A stretch of DNA of 64,000 bases, taken from the NCBI RefSeq assembly GCF_000971965.1, contig NZ_LAQP01000014.1:214788-278787 (forward strand), written 5' to 3'. The notes under the pieces are model-generated. The model had not been told where the DNA came from. It saw only the letters and a program-made list of their open reading frames with translations, and did no database searches. Below are positions 1-8,314 of this stretch, in pieces (position 1 is the first letter of the stretch; each line of letters starts with the position of its first letter). The stretch is from Paenibacillus wulumuqiensis. GTDB lineage: Bacteria; Bacillota; Bacilli; Paenibacillales; Paenibacillaceae. The position numbers and the translations under genes were made by a program.

Positions 1-81
1 ACCGAATACGAACTGCTCGGTAAGGGCAAGAGCCATGCTGCTGATCCAGCCAGCGGAGGGACAGCCGATGTCGGTATATAA
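1..81 (+). CDS. C-terminal end of an unidentified CDS (5' part outside window)
   Basis: Frame 1 is open from the first base to a TAA at 79-81 and encodes 26 residues beginning TEYELLGKGK. Its end overlaps the start of the pectinase gene by 14 bases, the tight packing expected inside an operon. The residues are too few to identify a family. The position suggests another pectin-utilisation gene, for example a GH105-type unsaturated glucuronyl hydrolase, but that is a guess from context. The frame could also be open by chance. Confidence 0.45.
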   Translation, partial: TEYELLGKGKSHAADPASGGTADVGI

Positions 82-1423
82 CATAGCGGATTACGGTGCT
101 GCCCGAGATTCCGATAAAATGTCGACCGGCGCCATCACAGCGGCGATCGAAGCAGCCAGCCGGGCCGGCGGCGGAACCGTGCATGTCCCTGCAGGAACAT
201 ACCGGACCGGAGCGATCCGGATGAAAAGCAATATCGAACTGCATCTCAGTCCGGGAGCGGTGCTGTCCTTCAGTACCGCCCCGGAAGATTATCCAGTCGT
301 CCAGTCGAGATGGGAAGGCGCCAGCAGGGAAGTGTACAGCTCCTGCATTTATGGCGAGCAGCTGGATAATGTATCCATTACAGGCGGCGGATTGCTGGAA
401 GGCAATGGTCAGGCCTGGTGGGACTTGTTCCGTCAGTCTCCCGAGCAGCTGGCGTATCCGCGTCCCAAGCTGATCAGCTTCCACCACTGCCAGCGGCTCA
501 CGATCCGGGATGTCCGGCTGCATAATTCACCGAGCTGGACGGTCAATCCGATCTGCTGTTCCAATGTCACCATTGATAATCTGTCTATTCACAATCCTGC
601 CGATTCGCCCAATACAGACGGCATCAATCCGGAATCCTGCTCCAATGTACGGATCAGCAACTGCCATATCGATGTGGGCGATGACTGCGTCACGATCAAG
701 TCGGGAACAGAAGATGCCGCAGAACGTATTGCCTGCGAGAATATTACCGTCACCAACTGTACGATGATGCACGGTCATGGCGGGGTGGTCATCGGCAGCG
801 AAATGAGCGGCGATATCCGCAATGTGGTGATCAGCAACTGTATATTCAAGCAGACTGACCGCGGGATTCGTCTCAAGTCCAGACGCGGTCGCGGCGGGAT
901 CGTCGAGGATATTCGCATCAGCAATATTGTGATGGAGGATGTGATCTGTCCGTTTATTATGAATCTGTATTATTTTTGCGGTCCACGCGGCAAGGACAAG
1001 TACGTCTGGGACAAGAACCCCTATCCGGTGACCGGGGAGACGCCGCGCTTTCGCCGGATTCATTTTGCCAATATTACGGCACGTCATGTACATGCAGCGG
1101 CCGGATTCCTGTACGGACTGGCCGAGCAGTACATATCGGAGATTACATTTGCCAATATCGATATCTCCATGGCGGAGAATGCCACGCCAGGTCGCCCTGC
1201 GATGATGGCAGGCATCGAGGAAATGAACAACCGCGGCTTTTACCTCGGCAATGTGCGGGATATCCGCTTCCAGCAGGTGACGATCGAGAATCACGAAGGC
1301 CCGGCCTTTTATATTGAAAATGGGGAGTCGGTAGAGATCAGCGACTGCCATTCCCGCAATACAGCGAAGCCGGAACAGCTGGTGCATCAGATCACTACCG
1401 AAGTAACCGCAGGAGGGCTGTAG
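68..1423 (+). CDS. Glycoside hydrolase family 28 (polygalacturonase-type pectinase)
   Basis: Hydrolyses alpha-1,4 bonds of galacturonan or rhamnogalacturonan, probably on imported oligomers because no signal peptide is visible. The 451-residue product is a right-handed beta-helix. It opens with NIADYGAA, the usual N-terminal motif of these proteins, and carries the GH28 active-site series NTDGI, GDDC, GHGG and RLKSRRGRGG in order. The start at 68 is chosen because GGAGGG lies 7 bases upstream (55-60). An ATG at 35 in the same frame has no such site. The next gene starts one base after the stop, so this is the first complete gene of a pectin operon. Exo versus endo action and exact substrate cannot be told from sequence alone. 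Confidence 0.9.
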   Translation: MSVYNIADYGAARDSDKMSTGAITAAIEAASRAGGGTVHVPAGTYRTGAIRMKSNIELHLSPGAVLSFSTAPEDYPVVQSRWEGASREVYSSCIYGEQLDNVSITGGGLLEGNGQAWWDLFRQSPEQLAYPRPKLISFHHCQRLTIRDVRLHNSPSWTVNPICCSNVTIDNLSIHNPADSPNTDGINPESCSNVRISNCHIDVGDDCVTIKSGTEDAAERIACENITVTNCTMMHGHGGVVIGSEMSGDIRNVVISNCIFKQTDRGIRLKSRRGRGGIVEDIRISNIVMEDVICPFIMNLYYFCGPRGKDKYVWDKNPYPVTGETPRFRRIHFANITARHVHAAAGFLYGLAEQYISEITFANIDISMAENATPGRPAMMAGIEEMNNRGFYLGNVRDIRFQQVTIENHEGPAFYIENGESVEISDCHSRNTAKPEQLVHQITTEVTAGGL

Positions 1424-1424
1424 G

Positions 1425-2318
1425 ATGAAAAGCAGGGATCAGCTGCTGACACTGCTGGGTGATCTGCCGGAGCAGTACACGCTGGATAGTGAATTGCTCT
1501 GGCAGGAGGAACGGGATGGTTACCGGCTGGAGACACTGCTGCTGGATCTCAATGGCATGGAAAAGGTACCAGCGTACGTGGCGGTTCCTTCCGCAGGGGA
1601 GGGGCCTTTTCCATTGGTCATCTTCAATCATTCCCATGGCGGGGATTACACAAACGGCAAGCGCGAATTTCTGCGCAGCAGTCCGTATTTGCAGGAGGCT
1701 TCCTTTGCGAAGACACTGACCGGCATGGGCTATGCCGCCTGCTGTATTGATATGTGGTGCTTCAACGAGCGCGGCGGCCGGACCGAGAGCGAGACGGTCA
1801 AGGAGATGCTCTGGCAGGGACGTGTGCTGTGGGGCATGATGATCCACGATAATCGCCGGCTGCTCGATTATATGTGCAGCCGGGAGGATATCGATGCTTC
1901 GCGGATCGGTACGATCGGCATGTCGATGGGCGGACTGATGGCCTGGTGGCTGGCTGCGCTGGATGAGCGGATCACCGTCACCGTGGATATTTGCGGACAG
2001 GTGGATGCCCATACGCTCGTGCAGCGGCGCGGGCTGGATCATCATGGCTTTTATTCGTATGTACCGGGCCTGCTCAAATATTACTCTACGCTCGATATCC
2101 AGCAGTGGATCGCCCCGCGTCCGCGGATCAGTCTGGTGGGCCGCAACGACCGGATGTGCCCGATTGATGGAGTGGAGCATCTGGCAAGCGGGCTGCGAAG
2201 TGTATATGAGCAGGCAGGACACCCCGAGCACTGGGTTCCTTTTGTCGGCAGCGGCGGACATATGGAGACGGCAGAGATGAGAGCGGCCTGGATGACGTTT
2301 TTGCAAAAGCATTTATAG
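1425..2318 (+). CDS. Alpha/beta-hydrolase (dienelactone hydrolase/acetyl esterase type)
   Basis: A 297-residue serine hydrolase. The nucleophile elbow is GMSMGG, with the serine near residue 168. A following GRND aspartate and a GSGGHMET histidine near the C-terminus complete a plausible Ser-Asp-His triad. No signal peptide is seen. AGGAGGG (1411-1417) lies 8 bases before the ATG, inside the end of the GH28 gene, so the two are probably translated from one message. Position between a GH28 pectinase and a pectin methylesterase suggests it removes acetyl or other ester groups from pectin fragments. That substrate is inferred from context. The fold alone would also fit a general carboxylesterase. 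Confidence 0.8.
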   Translation: MKSRDQLLTLLGDLPEQYTLDSELLWQEERDGYRLETLLLDLNGMEKVPAYVAVPSAGEGPFPLVIFNHSHGGDYTNGKREFLRSSPYLQEASFAKTLTGMGYAACCIDMWCFNERGGRTESETVKEMLWQGRVLWGMMIHDNRRLLDYMCSREDIDASRIGTIGMSMGGLMAWWLAALDERITVTVDICGQVDAHTLVQRRGLDHHGFYSYVPGLLKYYSTLDIQQWIAPRPRISLVGRNDRMCPIDGVEHLASGLRSVYEQAGHPEHWVPFVGSGGHMETAEMRAAWMTFLQKHL

Positions 2319-2413
2319 CGTAGAGGATGATCTGTATGTATCAAAGTAGAAGGATGCCTGCATATGCAGAATATCAATAGATCAGAACCGTGCAGGTATG
2401 GAAAGGAGAAATG

Positions 2414-3538
2414 ATGGAGATTCTCGTGGGCCGACAGCCATTTTGTGATTATGCGACGATCCAGGCAGCGGTGGATGCGCTGGAAATCTATACAGTTCCT
2501 CTGGAAAACAATATTGATATGGATCAATCTCATACATCCATTCCAGCAATGAACAGGAATTTCCCAGCAGATGCCGCAGCCGATCCTCCAGATGATGAAG
2601 CGGATAGATCAACAGACCCGTCCATGATGGCGACGACAGAGATGGACACCATCCGCATTCTAGAAGGCATCTATGAGGAGTCTGTGATCATCTATCGCTC
2701 CAATCTGCGCATCATCGGCATCGGCAGCGTGGAGATTACGGCCTGCCGGCATGCCCGTGAAAAGGATGAGCAGGGCGTGCCCATCGGTACCTTTGCTACG
2801 CCAACCCTGTTTGTAGGAGGTAGCAATCTGCTGCTGGAGAATCTCACGATCAGCAATACGGCCGGGCAGGGAGAAGGGATTGGTCAGGCGGTGGCCGTGT
2901 ACGCCCATTCTGACCGTACCGTATTCCGGCGCTGTATATTGCGCGGCCATCAGGATACATTATTCACCGGCCCGCTGCCGCCGAGGCCCCGGGAGCGTGC
3001 ATCATTCGGAGGTATTCCGATTCGTGAGCATCACGCCCGGTATCGGCAGCTGTATGAACATTGTTATATCGAAGGCACGGTTGATTTTATATTTGGCGGG
3101 GCGACAGCCTATTTTGACCACTGCCAGATTCACAGCCTGCGTCACTATCGCAATCGTTCCACCTATATCACTGCAGCCTCTACACCACAGGATCAGCCCT
3201 ACGGCTATGTGCTGTACCGCTGTTATCTGACCGGCGAGCGGGATATCGCACCCGTCTATCTGGGGCGGCCGTGGCGGGAGTATGCGCGCACTGTTCTGGT
3301 GGAATGCAGACTGGGTGATCATATTCATCCGGCAGGCTGGCATAACTGGGATCAGCCGGCCAATGAACAGACCGTCACGTATCAGGAATATGACCCTATC
3401 CATGCAGAGCAGCTTCGTGCCGATCGGGCAGGCTGGGCCGACTGCCTGACCGATGGAGCCGATCAGTGGACTAGAGAGCATGTATTTGCCGGAACCTCAT
3501 TCTGGAATTTCCGAAATCAGGAAGGAAGTGCCTTATGA
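2414..3538 (+). CDS. Pectinesterase (carbohydrate esterase family 8)
   Basis: Removes methyl esters from homogalacturonan, making it a substrate for GH28 enzymes. Recognisable CE8 motifs appear in order: EGIYEE, QAVAVYAHSDR, GHQDTLF, GTVDFIFG with a catalytic Asp, and YLGRPW. The start at 2414 is preferred: AAAGGAG (2402-2408) is 5 bases away. The alternatives at 2390 (GTG) and 2411 are badly spaced. The product is 374 residues and has no signal peptide, so it may act on imported oligomers. Between the first helix (about residue 27) and the EGIYEE strand there are about 45 residues rich in Asp, Met and Ala that have no place in the standard beta-helix. The stop overlaps the next start (ATGA). 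Confidence 0.9.
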   Translation: MEILVGRQPFCDYATIQAAVDALEIYTVPLENNIDMDQSHTSIPAMNRNFPADAAADPPDDEADRSTDPSMMATTEMDTIRILEGIYEESVIIYRSNLRIIGIGSVEITACRHAREKDEQGVPIGTFATPTLFVGGSNLLLENLTISNTAGQGEGIGQAVAVYAHSDRTVFRRCILRGHQDTLFTGPLPPRPRERASFGGIPIREHHARYRQLYEHCYIEGTVDFIFGGATAYFDHCQIHSLRHYRNRSTYITAASTPQDQPYGYVLYRCYLTGERDIAPVYLGRPWREYARTVLVECRLGDHIHPAGWHNWDQPANEQTVTYQEYDPIHAEQLRADRAGWADCLTDGADQWTREHVFAGTSFWNFRNQEGSAL

Positions 3539-5244
3539 AAGCAGCAGACACCGCCGTCACACCCACATCCCGGCAGATGATCACCAATCCGATTCTGCGC
3601 GGCTTTAACCCGGACCCTTGTATTCTGCGAGTGGAAGATACTTATTACATCGTGGTCTCGTCATTTGAATGGCTCCCCGGTGTCAGGGTATATGAGTCCG
3701 TTGATCTGGTGAACTGGACATACTGCACGGATATTTTGACCGATCAGGTGGACCTCAGGGGCAATCCCAAAAACTGCAGCATCTGGGCGCCCCAGCTGAG
3801 TTACCGGGATGATCGGTTCTATCTGCTCTATACTGATGTGAAAAGCACCAAGCGTCCTTTCAAGGATGATCATAACTATCTGATCACCGCCCCGGATATT
3901 CATGGACCGTGGTCCGAGCCGGTCTATCTGAACAGCAGCGGATTTGACCCATCATTATTTCATGACGATGATGGACGGAAATGGCTGCTCAACGCGCTGT
4001 GGGATTACCGGATTACCGAAGGCAACAAGTCCAGCGGCATCGTCATTCAGGAGTATGATTCTACCAAGGGTACGTTGATCGGCGATCCGGTCAAGCTGTT
4101 CGACTGCACCCCACTCAAGAAAACGGAAGCTCCGCATATCTATAAAAGGAACGGTTACTACTATCTGATTACGGCCGAGGGCGGGACAGGCACTGGACAT
4201 GCCGTGACGGTAGCACGTTCACGGGAACTGCTCGGTCCGTATGAAGTCGACCCGCATAATCCGATGATGACCTCCAGCGGCCATCCGGAATGGCCGCTGC
4301 AGTGTGCCGGTCATGGCAGTCTGGTGGAGACGCATGATGGAGAGTGGTATATGGCGCATCTGTGTACTCGTCCGCTGGAAGGGCAGTATGCGATTCTCGG
4401 CAGGGAGACTGCGCTGCAGCAGGTATACTGGGATGAGGAAGGGTGGCTGCGGCTGACCGGCGGCGGTTCTCTGCCTCAGCTGCAGGTAGCGGCGCCAGTC
4501 GGTTATAACCGGGACGCATCAACTGGAAAGGATGGACTGGATAAATTAGCAGTCGGTTCAACCCTTCACAATGAGCAGCTGGCAGCGGAAGAAATATCAT
4601 CCGGCAGAGCTGCCTCAGCGTATACAGGATGGACATTTGAGGATTCATTTCATGGGGAACGATTGCGGCCGGAGTGGAATACACTGCGCATTCTGGCTGA
4701 TGAGAGCTGGTGCTCCCTGACTGCAAGGCCAGGCTATCTGCGGCTGACCGCTGGTGAGTCGGTGCAGACGCTGTTCCATCATCATCTGCTTGCCCTGCGC
4801 CAGCAGGACCGGCACTTCCGGGCAGAGACTGCGCTGGATTATGAACCGGAATTGTATTTGCAGATGGCCGGGCTGCTGCTGTATCTGAATGAAGATAACT
4901 ATCTCTATGCCTATGTGAGCCGGGAGGATAGTCGCAAAGTCATCCGCCTGATGAAATGCGCAGCTGATCAGTTCAGTCTGATTCCCGAATGCATTGTCAT
5001 TCCCGAGCAGGGTATGATTCATCTGGCGGTGGAAGTCCATGAGACCACGGCGCAGTTCTACTATGCTGCCGGGGCGGCAGAAGACCGGCCTGACTGGCAG
5101 CCACTGCATGGACCGGAGAATATCAGCTTCCTGTCCGGAGGATTTACCGGCAATTTCATAGGCATCGCCGCCCATGATATGTACCAGTTCAGAGGCAGCC
5201 ATGCGGACTTCAGCTATTTCCGCTATCAAGGACAGGACCGCTAA
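3535..5244 (+). CDS. Glycoside hydrolase family 43 (beta-xylosidase/alpha-arabinofuranosidase type)
   Basis: A 569-residue two-domain enzyme. Residues about 15-325 form the five-bladed beta-propeller, with the NPDP motif holding the catalytic base, SSFEWLPGVRVYESVDL, and SIWAPQL. Residues about 360-565 form the beta-sandwich typical of XynB-like GH43 proteins. It would release xylose or arabinose from side chains of pectin or xylan, in the cytoplasm as no signal peptide is visible. It overlaps the pectinesterase stop by four bases, so translation is probably coupled. It is the last gene of the operon, followed by a terminator. Xylosidase and arabinofuranosidase activities cannot be separated by reading. 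Confidence 0.88.
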   Translation: MKAADTAVTPTSRQMITNPILRGFNPDPCILRVEDTYYIVVSSFEWLPGVRVYESVDLVNWTYCTDILTDQVDLRGNPKNCSIWAPQLSYRDDRFYLLYTDVKSTKRPFKDDHNYLITAPDIHGPWSEPVYLNSSGFDPSLFHDDDGRKWLLNALWDYRITEGNKSSGIVIQEYDSTKGTLIGDPVKLFDCTPLKKTEAPHIYKRNGYYYLITAEGGTGTGHAVTVARSRELLGPYEVDPHNPMMTSSGHPEWPLQCAGHGSLVETHDGEWYMAHLCTRPLEGQYAILGRETALQQVYWDEEGWLRLTGGGSLPQLQVAAPVGYNRDASTGKDGLDKLAVGSTLHNEQLAAEEISSGRAASAYTGWTFEDSFHGERLRPEWNTLRILADESWCSLTARPGYLRLTAGESVQTLFHHHLLALRQQDRHFRAETALDYEPELYLQMAGLLLYLNEDNYLYAYVSREDSRKVIRLMKCAADQFSLIPECIVIPEQGMIHLAVEVHETTAQFYYAAGAAEDRPDWQPLHGPENISFLSGGFTGNFIGIAAHDMYQFRGSHADFSYFRYQGQDR

Positions 5245-5264
5245 ATAGTCAGTGAAACTTCTCC

Positions 5265-5295
5265 AGGCACACCTTATCCGCAGGTATGCCTTTTT
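5265..5295 (+). terminator. Intrinsic terminator of the pectin operon
   Basis: GGCACACC (5266-5273) pairs with GGTATGCC (5283-5290) with one mismatch, followed by five T. It lies 20 bases after the GH43 stop. Confidence 0.65.
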
Positions 5296-5357
5296 GATAT
5301 GAAATATGGAATTGTGGGCAACTGCCCGTATAGAATAGGGTAAATAAACATCATAAG

Positions 5358-5384
5358 TGTAACCTTTATCGGGTTGGGATCGTC
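5358..5384 (+). promoter_or_regulatory. Candidate ECF sigma-factor promoter (TGTAAC-17-CGTC)
   Basis: TGTAAC (5358-5363), a 17-base spacer and CGTC (5381-5384) lie 75 bases before the lipoprotein start. This matches the TGNAAC / CGTC pattern of SigX, SigV and SigM-type promoters. No good SigA promoter is seen here. A second site with the same -10, spacing and GTAAC core lies before the exported protein at 12944. Confidence 0.5.
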
Positions 5385-5458
5385 TTACCTGGAATACACC
5401 TGTCTGTACGTACGTGCATCACAATACGTTCAGGAACAGTCACAGAGGAGGAAACAGA

Positions 5459-6145
5459 ATGAAAATGAACCGATTATATACGATAGGTCTGCCTGCCCTG
5501 CTGCTGAGTGCAGCACTAAGTGCCTGCAGCGGCAATGCGACAGCCCCGCCTGCACCGACGCCTGCATCCAATTCCGGTACAGCAGACCCTGCAGCAGCGA
5601 CCGAAGAAACCGGCAACACCGGCGGTGAGCAAGCGGGAGAATCGGGTATGGATGTCCAGCAGGAGAATAGTGAGGCGGCTTCGACAGATCGTCCGCAGCA
5701 GCGCTCTACCGAGATGCTGATCAAGGGTGAACCAAGCAAGCATAATGCTGCACTGACAGAGGGCGAAGGTTACTCGCTGTATGTATATGAAGAGATGCAG
5801 CTGCAGAACAACCGTCTGTCCCTCAAATCCAACCCGCAATATTATGCAGAAATCGAACCGCTGCCAGCTGACTTCAATTTGGATCAACTGCGCAAACAGG
5901 GCAAGCAGGAACTGTCCAAGACTGGAGAAGTACAGGAATTCAGCGGCGATACGGTTGGTGAACCATTGACCGGTGCACAGCTATTCCTGCAATCCGGCAA
6001 TGAACAGCTGCTGCAGAGCTATGTCGTCTGGGAACCGAAAGGAGAGACCGGATACATTTTCCATATTCATCAGCCAAGAGGGGGAGAGGGCGGACTGTTT
6101 AACCCGCTGGCCTATGATTCTCTCGCCAGCATTCAGGCAAAGTAA
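5459..6145 (+). CDS. Predicted lipoprotein of unknown function
   Basis: A 228-residue protein with a lipoprotein signal peptide: MKMNR, a hydrophobic stretch and the lipobox LSAC (Cys about 23). It should be lipid-anchored on the outer face of the membrane. Next comes a low-complexity Ala/Thr/Pro/Ser/Glu linker to about residue 80, then a globular part of about 145 residues. I do not recognise a family. The start at 5459 has GAGGAGG 5 bases upstream; an earlier in-frame ATG at 5414 would spoil the signal peptide. A candidate ECF-type promoter precedes it and a terminator (6266-6293) follows, so it appears to be a single-gene unit, possibly envelope-stress controlled. Confidence 0.75.
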   Translation: MKMNRLYTIGLPALLLSAALSACSGNATAPPAPTPASNSGTADPAAATEETGNTGGEQAGESGMDVQQENSEAASTDRPQQRSTEMLIKGEPSKHNAALTEGEGYSLYVYEEMQLQNNRLSLKSNPQYYAEIEPLPADFNLDQLRKQGKQELSKTGEVQEFSGDTVGEPLTGAQLFLQSGNEQLLQSYVVWEPKGETGYIFHIHQPRGGEGGLFNPLAYDSLASIQAK

Positions 6146-6265
6146 TCCAAGCCGGTTGGAGCTGCCCTTCTTTCCTGCACGGAGTTATTCCGGATAGCAG
6201 CAAACTGAAGCACAACACCAGTGTTCTACCCATATCGTTATCATGTATCGTTATCGTGCAATACC

Positions 6266-6293
6266 GCCGGCGGCTTTGACCGTTGGCTTTTTT
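6266..6293 (+). terminator. Intrinsic terminator after the lipoprotein gene
   Basis: GCCGGCGG (6266-6273) and CCGTTGGC (6280-6287) pair over eight positions including two G-T pairs, followed by six T. Confidence 0.7.
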
Positions 6294-6481
6294 GTGTATA
6301 AAAAGCTATGCATTATAAGGATAAATGCCGATAAATAAAGCGTAATGTGTAAGTTATTTCCTCATGTTCAAAATTGTGAACGAAAAAAGTCGAAACGTGA
6401 AACTTTTTGAATTATTTTGAAGGAGAGTGATTGTTTTTTGTCAAGTTTGTGGTAGTATTAAAAGCAGTTGGAGGAATGAAT
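6294..6481 (+). promoter_or_regulatory. Promoter/operator region of fruR
   Basis: AT-rich region upstream of fruR. It holds two similar words, GTGAACGAAA (6376-6385) and CGTGAAACTT (6396-6405), spaced 20 bases apart, about two helical turns. Repeats of this kind could be the sites for the DeoR-type repressor FruR. A TAGTAT at 6453-6458 could be a -10 element, but I see no well-spaced -35. The assignment is tentative. Confidence 0.3.
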
Positions 6482-7228
6482 ATGCTTACAGAGGAACGCT
6501 ACAACCTGATTATAGAGCGCTTACAGGAACGCGGTATCGTAAAATTACAGGAGCTTGTCGATGTATTGGGCGCCTCAGAGTCTACGATACGGCGCGATTT
6601 GATCGATCTGGAGGGTCGTCAGCTGCTTAAGCGTATCCATGGCGGAGCCACACTGCTGAATCAGAAAAGCCAGGAACCCGGCATGGAAGAAAAAACATTC
6701 ACAAACGTTCACGAGAAGAGTATAATTGCCCGGTTGGCTGCTCGTGAGATTGAAGATGGCGAATGCATCTATCTGGATGCAGGTACGACGACACTGGCGA
6801 TTATTCCTTATATCGAAGCCAAGGATGTCACCGTCGTAACCAATGGCCTGTCTCACGTGGAAGCGCTTGTCAGCAAGCGGATTCGCAGCTATCTGCTCGG
6901 CGGTATGATGAAGATGCATACCAAAGCAGTTATCGGCAGTATGGCTTTGCAAAATATAGATAACTTCCGGTTTGATAAATGCTTTTTGGGAGCAAACGGA
7001 GTAGACGCGGAGATGGGCTATACCACGCCTGACCCGGAGGAAGCGATGATCAAGCGCCGTGCTCACGAACTGGCTGCACATACTTACGTGCTGGCGGATT
7101 CAAGCAAGATCGGGGAAGTGACCTTTGCCAAACTGCTGGATCTGGATGATGCAGTGCTGATTACCGAATCGGTACCGGAACATTCACGCCCGTCTATTTC
7201 GAACAAAACTAAAATAATCGAGGGATAA
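6482..7228 (+). CDS. fruR: DeoR-family transcriptional repressor of the fructose operon
   Basis: A 248-residue regulator. The N-terminal winged HTH (residues 1-55) contains the DeoR signature around SESTIRRDLIDLE and RIHGGA. The C-terminal DeoRC domain (about 75-230) binds a sugar phosphate and includes DAGTTTLAI and LGANGVD. The start at 6482 is set by GGAGG (6470-6474) at 7 bases. It lies 2 bases before fruK and heads the fruR-fruK-fruA unit, the classic Bacillales arrangement in which fructose 1-phosphate relieves repression. The inducer and autoregulation are inferred from the family. Confidence 0.88.
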   Translation: MLTEERYNLIIERLQERGIVKLQELVDVLGASESTIRRDLIDLEGRQLLKRIHGGATLLNQKSQEPGMEEKTFTNVHEKSIIARLAAREIEDGECIYLDAGTTTLAIIPYIEAKDVTVVTNGLSHVEALVSKRIRSYLLGGMMKMHTKAVIGSMALQNIDNFRFDKCFLGANGVDAEMGYTTPDPEEAMIKRRAHELAAHTYVLADSSKIGEVTFAKLLDLDDAVLITESVPEHSRPSISNKTKIIEG

Positions 7229-7230
7229 CT

Positions 7231-8142
7231 ATGATATACACAGTGACACTCAACCCTTCTATCGATTACATCGTGGAAGTGGACGAACTCAAGCTCGGAG
7301 ATCTGAACCGGATGAAGCGTGACCTGAAGCTTCCCGGCGGAAAAGGAATCAACGTATCCCGTATCCTCAATCAGCTTGGTGCGGACAATACAGCAATCGG
7401 ATTCCTCGGCGGATTCACCGGTCGTTATATCGAGGACAAGCTGCAGGAAGATTCCATCAAGACGGACTTTGTTACCATTGCCGATGATACACGGATCAAT
7501 GTAAAGCTTAAGCACGGCGACGAGACCGAGATCAACGGCCTGGGCCCGGCGATTACAACAGCCGAAGCCGATCAGCTGGTCGGCAAACTGTCCGGTCTGA
7601 GCAATGGTGATGTACTGGTGCTCTCCGGCAGCGTACCTCCATCACTGGGCGGAGATTTCTATGATCGCCTGATCGATGTATGCCATAGCAAAGGTGCCGA
7701 ATTCGTGATCGATACGACCGGCAAAGCACTGTTGGAAGCCCTGCCGCACGCCCCGCTGCTGGTGAAGCCAAATCATCATGAGCTGGCCGAACTGTTCAAT
7801 GTCACGATCAACACACGTGAAGAGATCGTTACCTACGGACGCAAGCTGCTGGAAATGGGAGCCCAAAACGTACTGATCTCGATGGCAGGCGAAGGCGCAT
7901 TGTTCATTACCGCAGATGAGGTCTATCATGCCAATGTTCCAAGAGGACAGGTGAAGAACTCTGTCGGTGCTGGAGATTCCATGATCGGCGGCTTTGTCGG
8001 TACGCTTGTACTGAACGGAGATTCGCTGGAAGCTTTCCGTACCGGTGTAGCTTCCGGTAGCGCAACCGCATTTTCCGATGATCTCGCAGATCGTGCCAAG
8101 ATCGAGGAGCTGCTGCCGCAGGTAAGCATTAACCGGGTCTAA
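7231..8142 (+). CDS. fruK: 1-phosphofructokinase
   Basis: Phosphorylates fructose 1-phosphate, the product of FruA transport, to fructose 1,6-bisphosphate with ATP. The 303-residue PfkB-family kinase shows the first signature around LPGGKGINVS (residues about 37-46) and the second around GAGDSMIGGF, whose Asp is the catalytic base. The N-terminus TVTLNPSIDY is typical of FruK/LacC. The ATG is 2 bases after the fruR stop and GAGGGAT precedes it. LacC-type tagatose-6-phosphate kinase is the nearest alternative, but the fruA neighbour decides for FruK. Confidence 0.93.
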   Translation: MIYTVTLNPSIDYIVEVDELKLGDLNRMKRDLKLPGGKGINVSRILNQLGADNTAIGFLGGFTGRYIEDKLQEDSIKTDFVTIADDTRINVKLKHGDETEINGLGPAITTAEADQLVGKLSGLSNGDVLVLSGSVPPSLGGDFYDRLIDVCHSKGAEFVIDTTGKALLEALPHAPLLVKPNHHELAELFNVTINTREEIVTYGRKLLEMGAQNVLISMAGEGALFITADEVYHANVPRGQVKNSVGAGDSMIGGFVGTLVLNGDSLEAFRTGVASGSATAFSDDLADRAKIEELLPQVSINRV

Positions 8143-8158
8143 TCCCATTCTGCGGCAG
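8113..8158 (+). other. Stem-loop across the fruK stop codon
   Basis: CTGCCGCAG (8113-8121) and CTGCGGCAG (8150-8158) are perfect complementary arms flanking the fruK stop. No T-run follows, so this is not a standard terminator. It could be an mRNA processing or stability element between fruK and fruA, which are separated by 172 bases. Confidence 0.4.
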
Positions 8159-8314
8159 AGCGGCTTCGTAATCCATCTGTCTGCAGAGAGCGTATAGAGC
8201 CATACAGTATCATCTGGATTTCATTTAAACATTTAAATAGTAAAAGTATCCAATTCACATCTTCCGCCGCCTGTACAGCGGCAGGAGATGATTGACATTA
8301 AGGGAGTGTACACA

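Noticed and set aside
527..1387. 286-codon minus-strand frame
   Set aside because: Antisense to the GH28 gene, which has all active-site motifs.
6438..6458. TTGTCA and TAGTAT as the fruR promoter
   Set aside because: Spacer is 9 bases; not functional as a SigA promoter.
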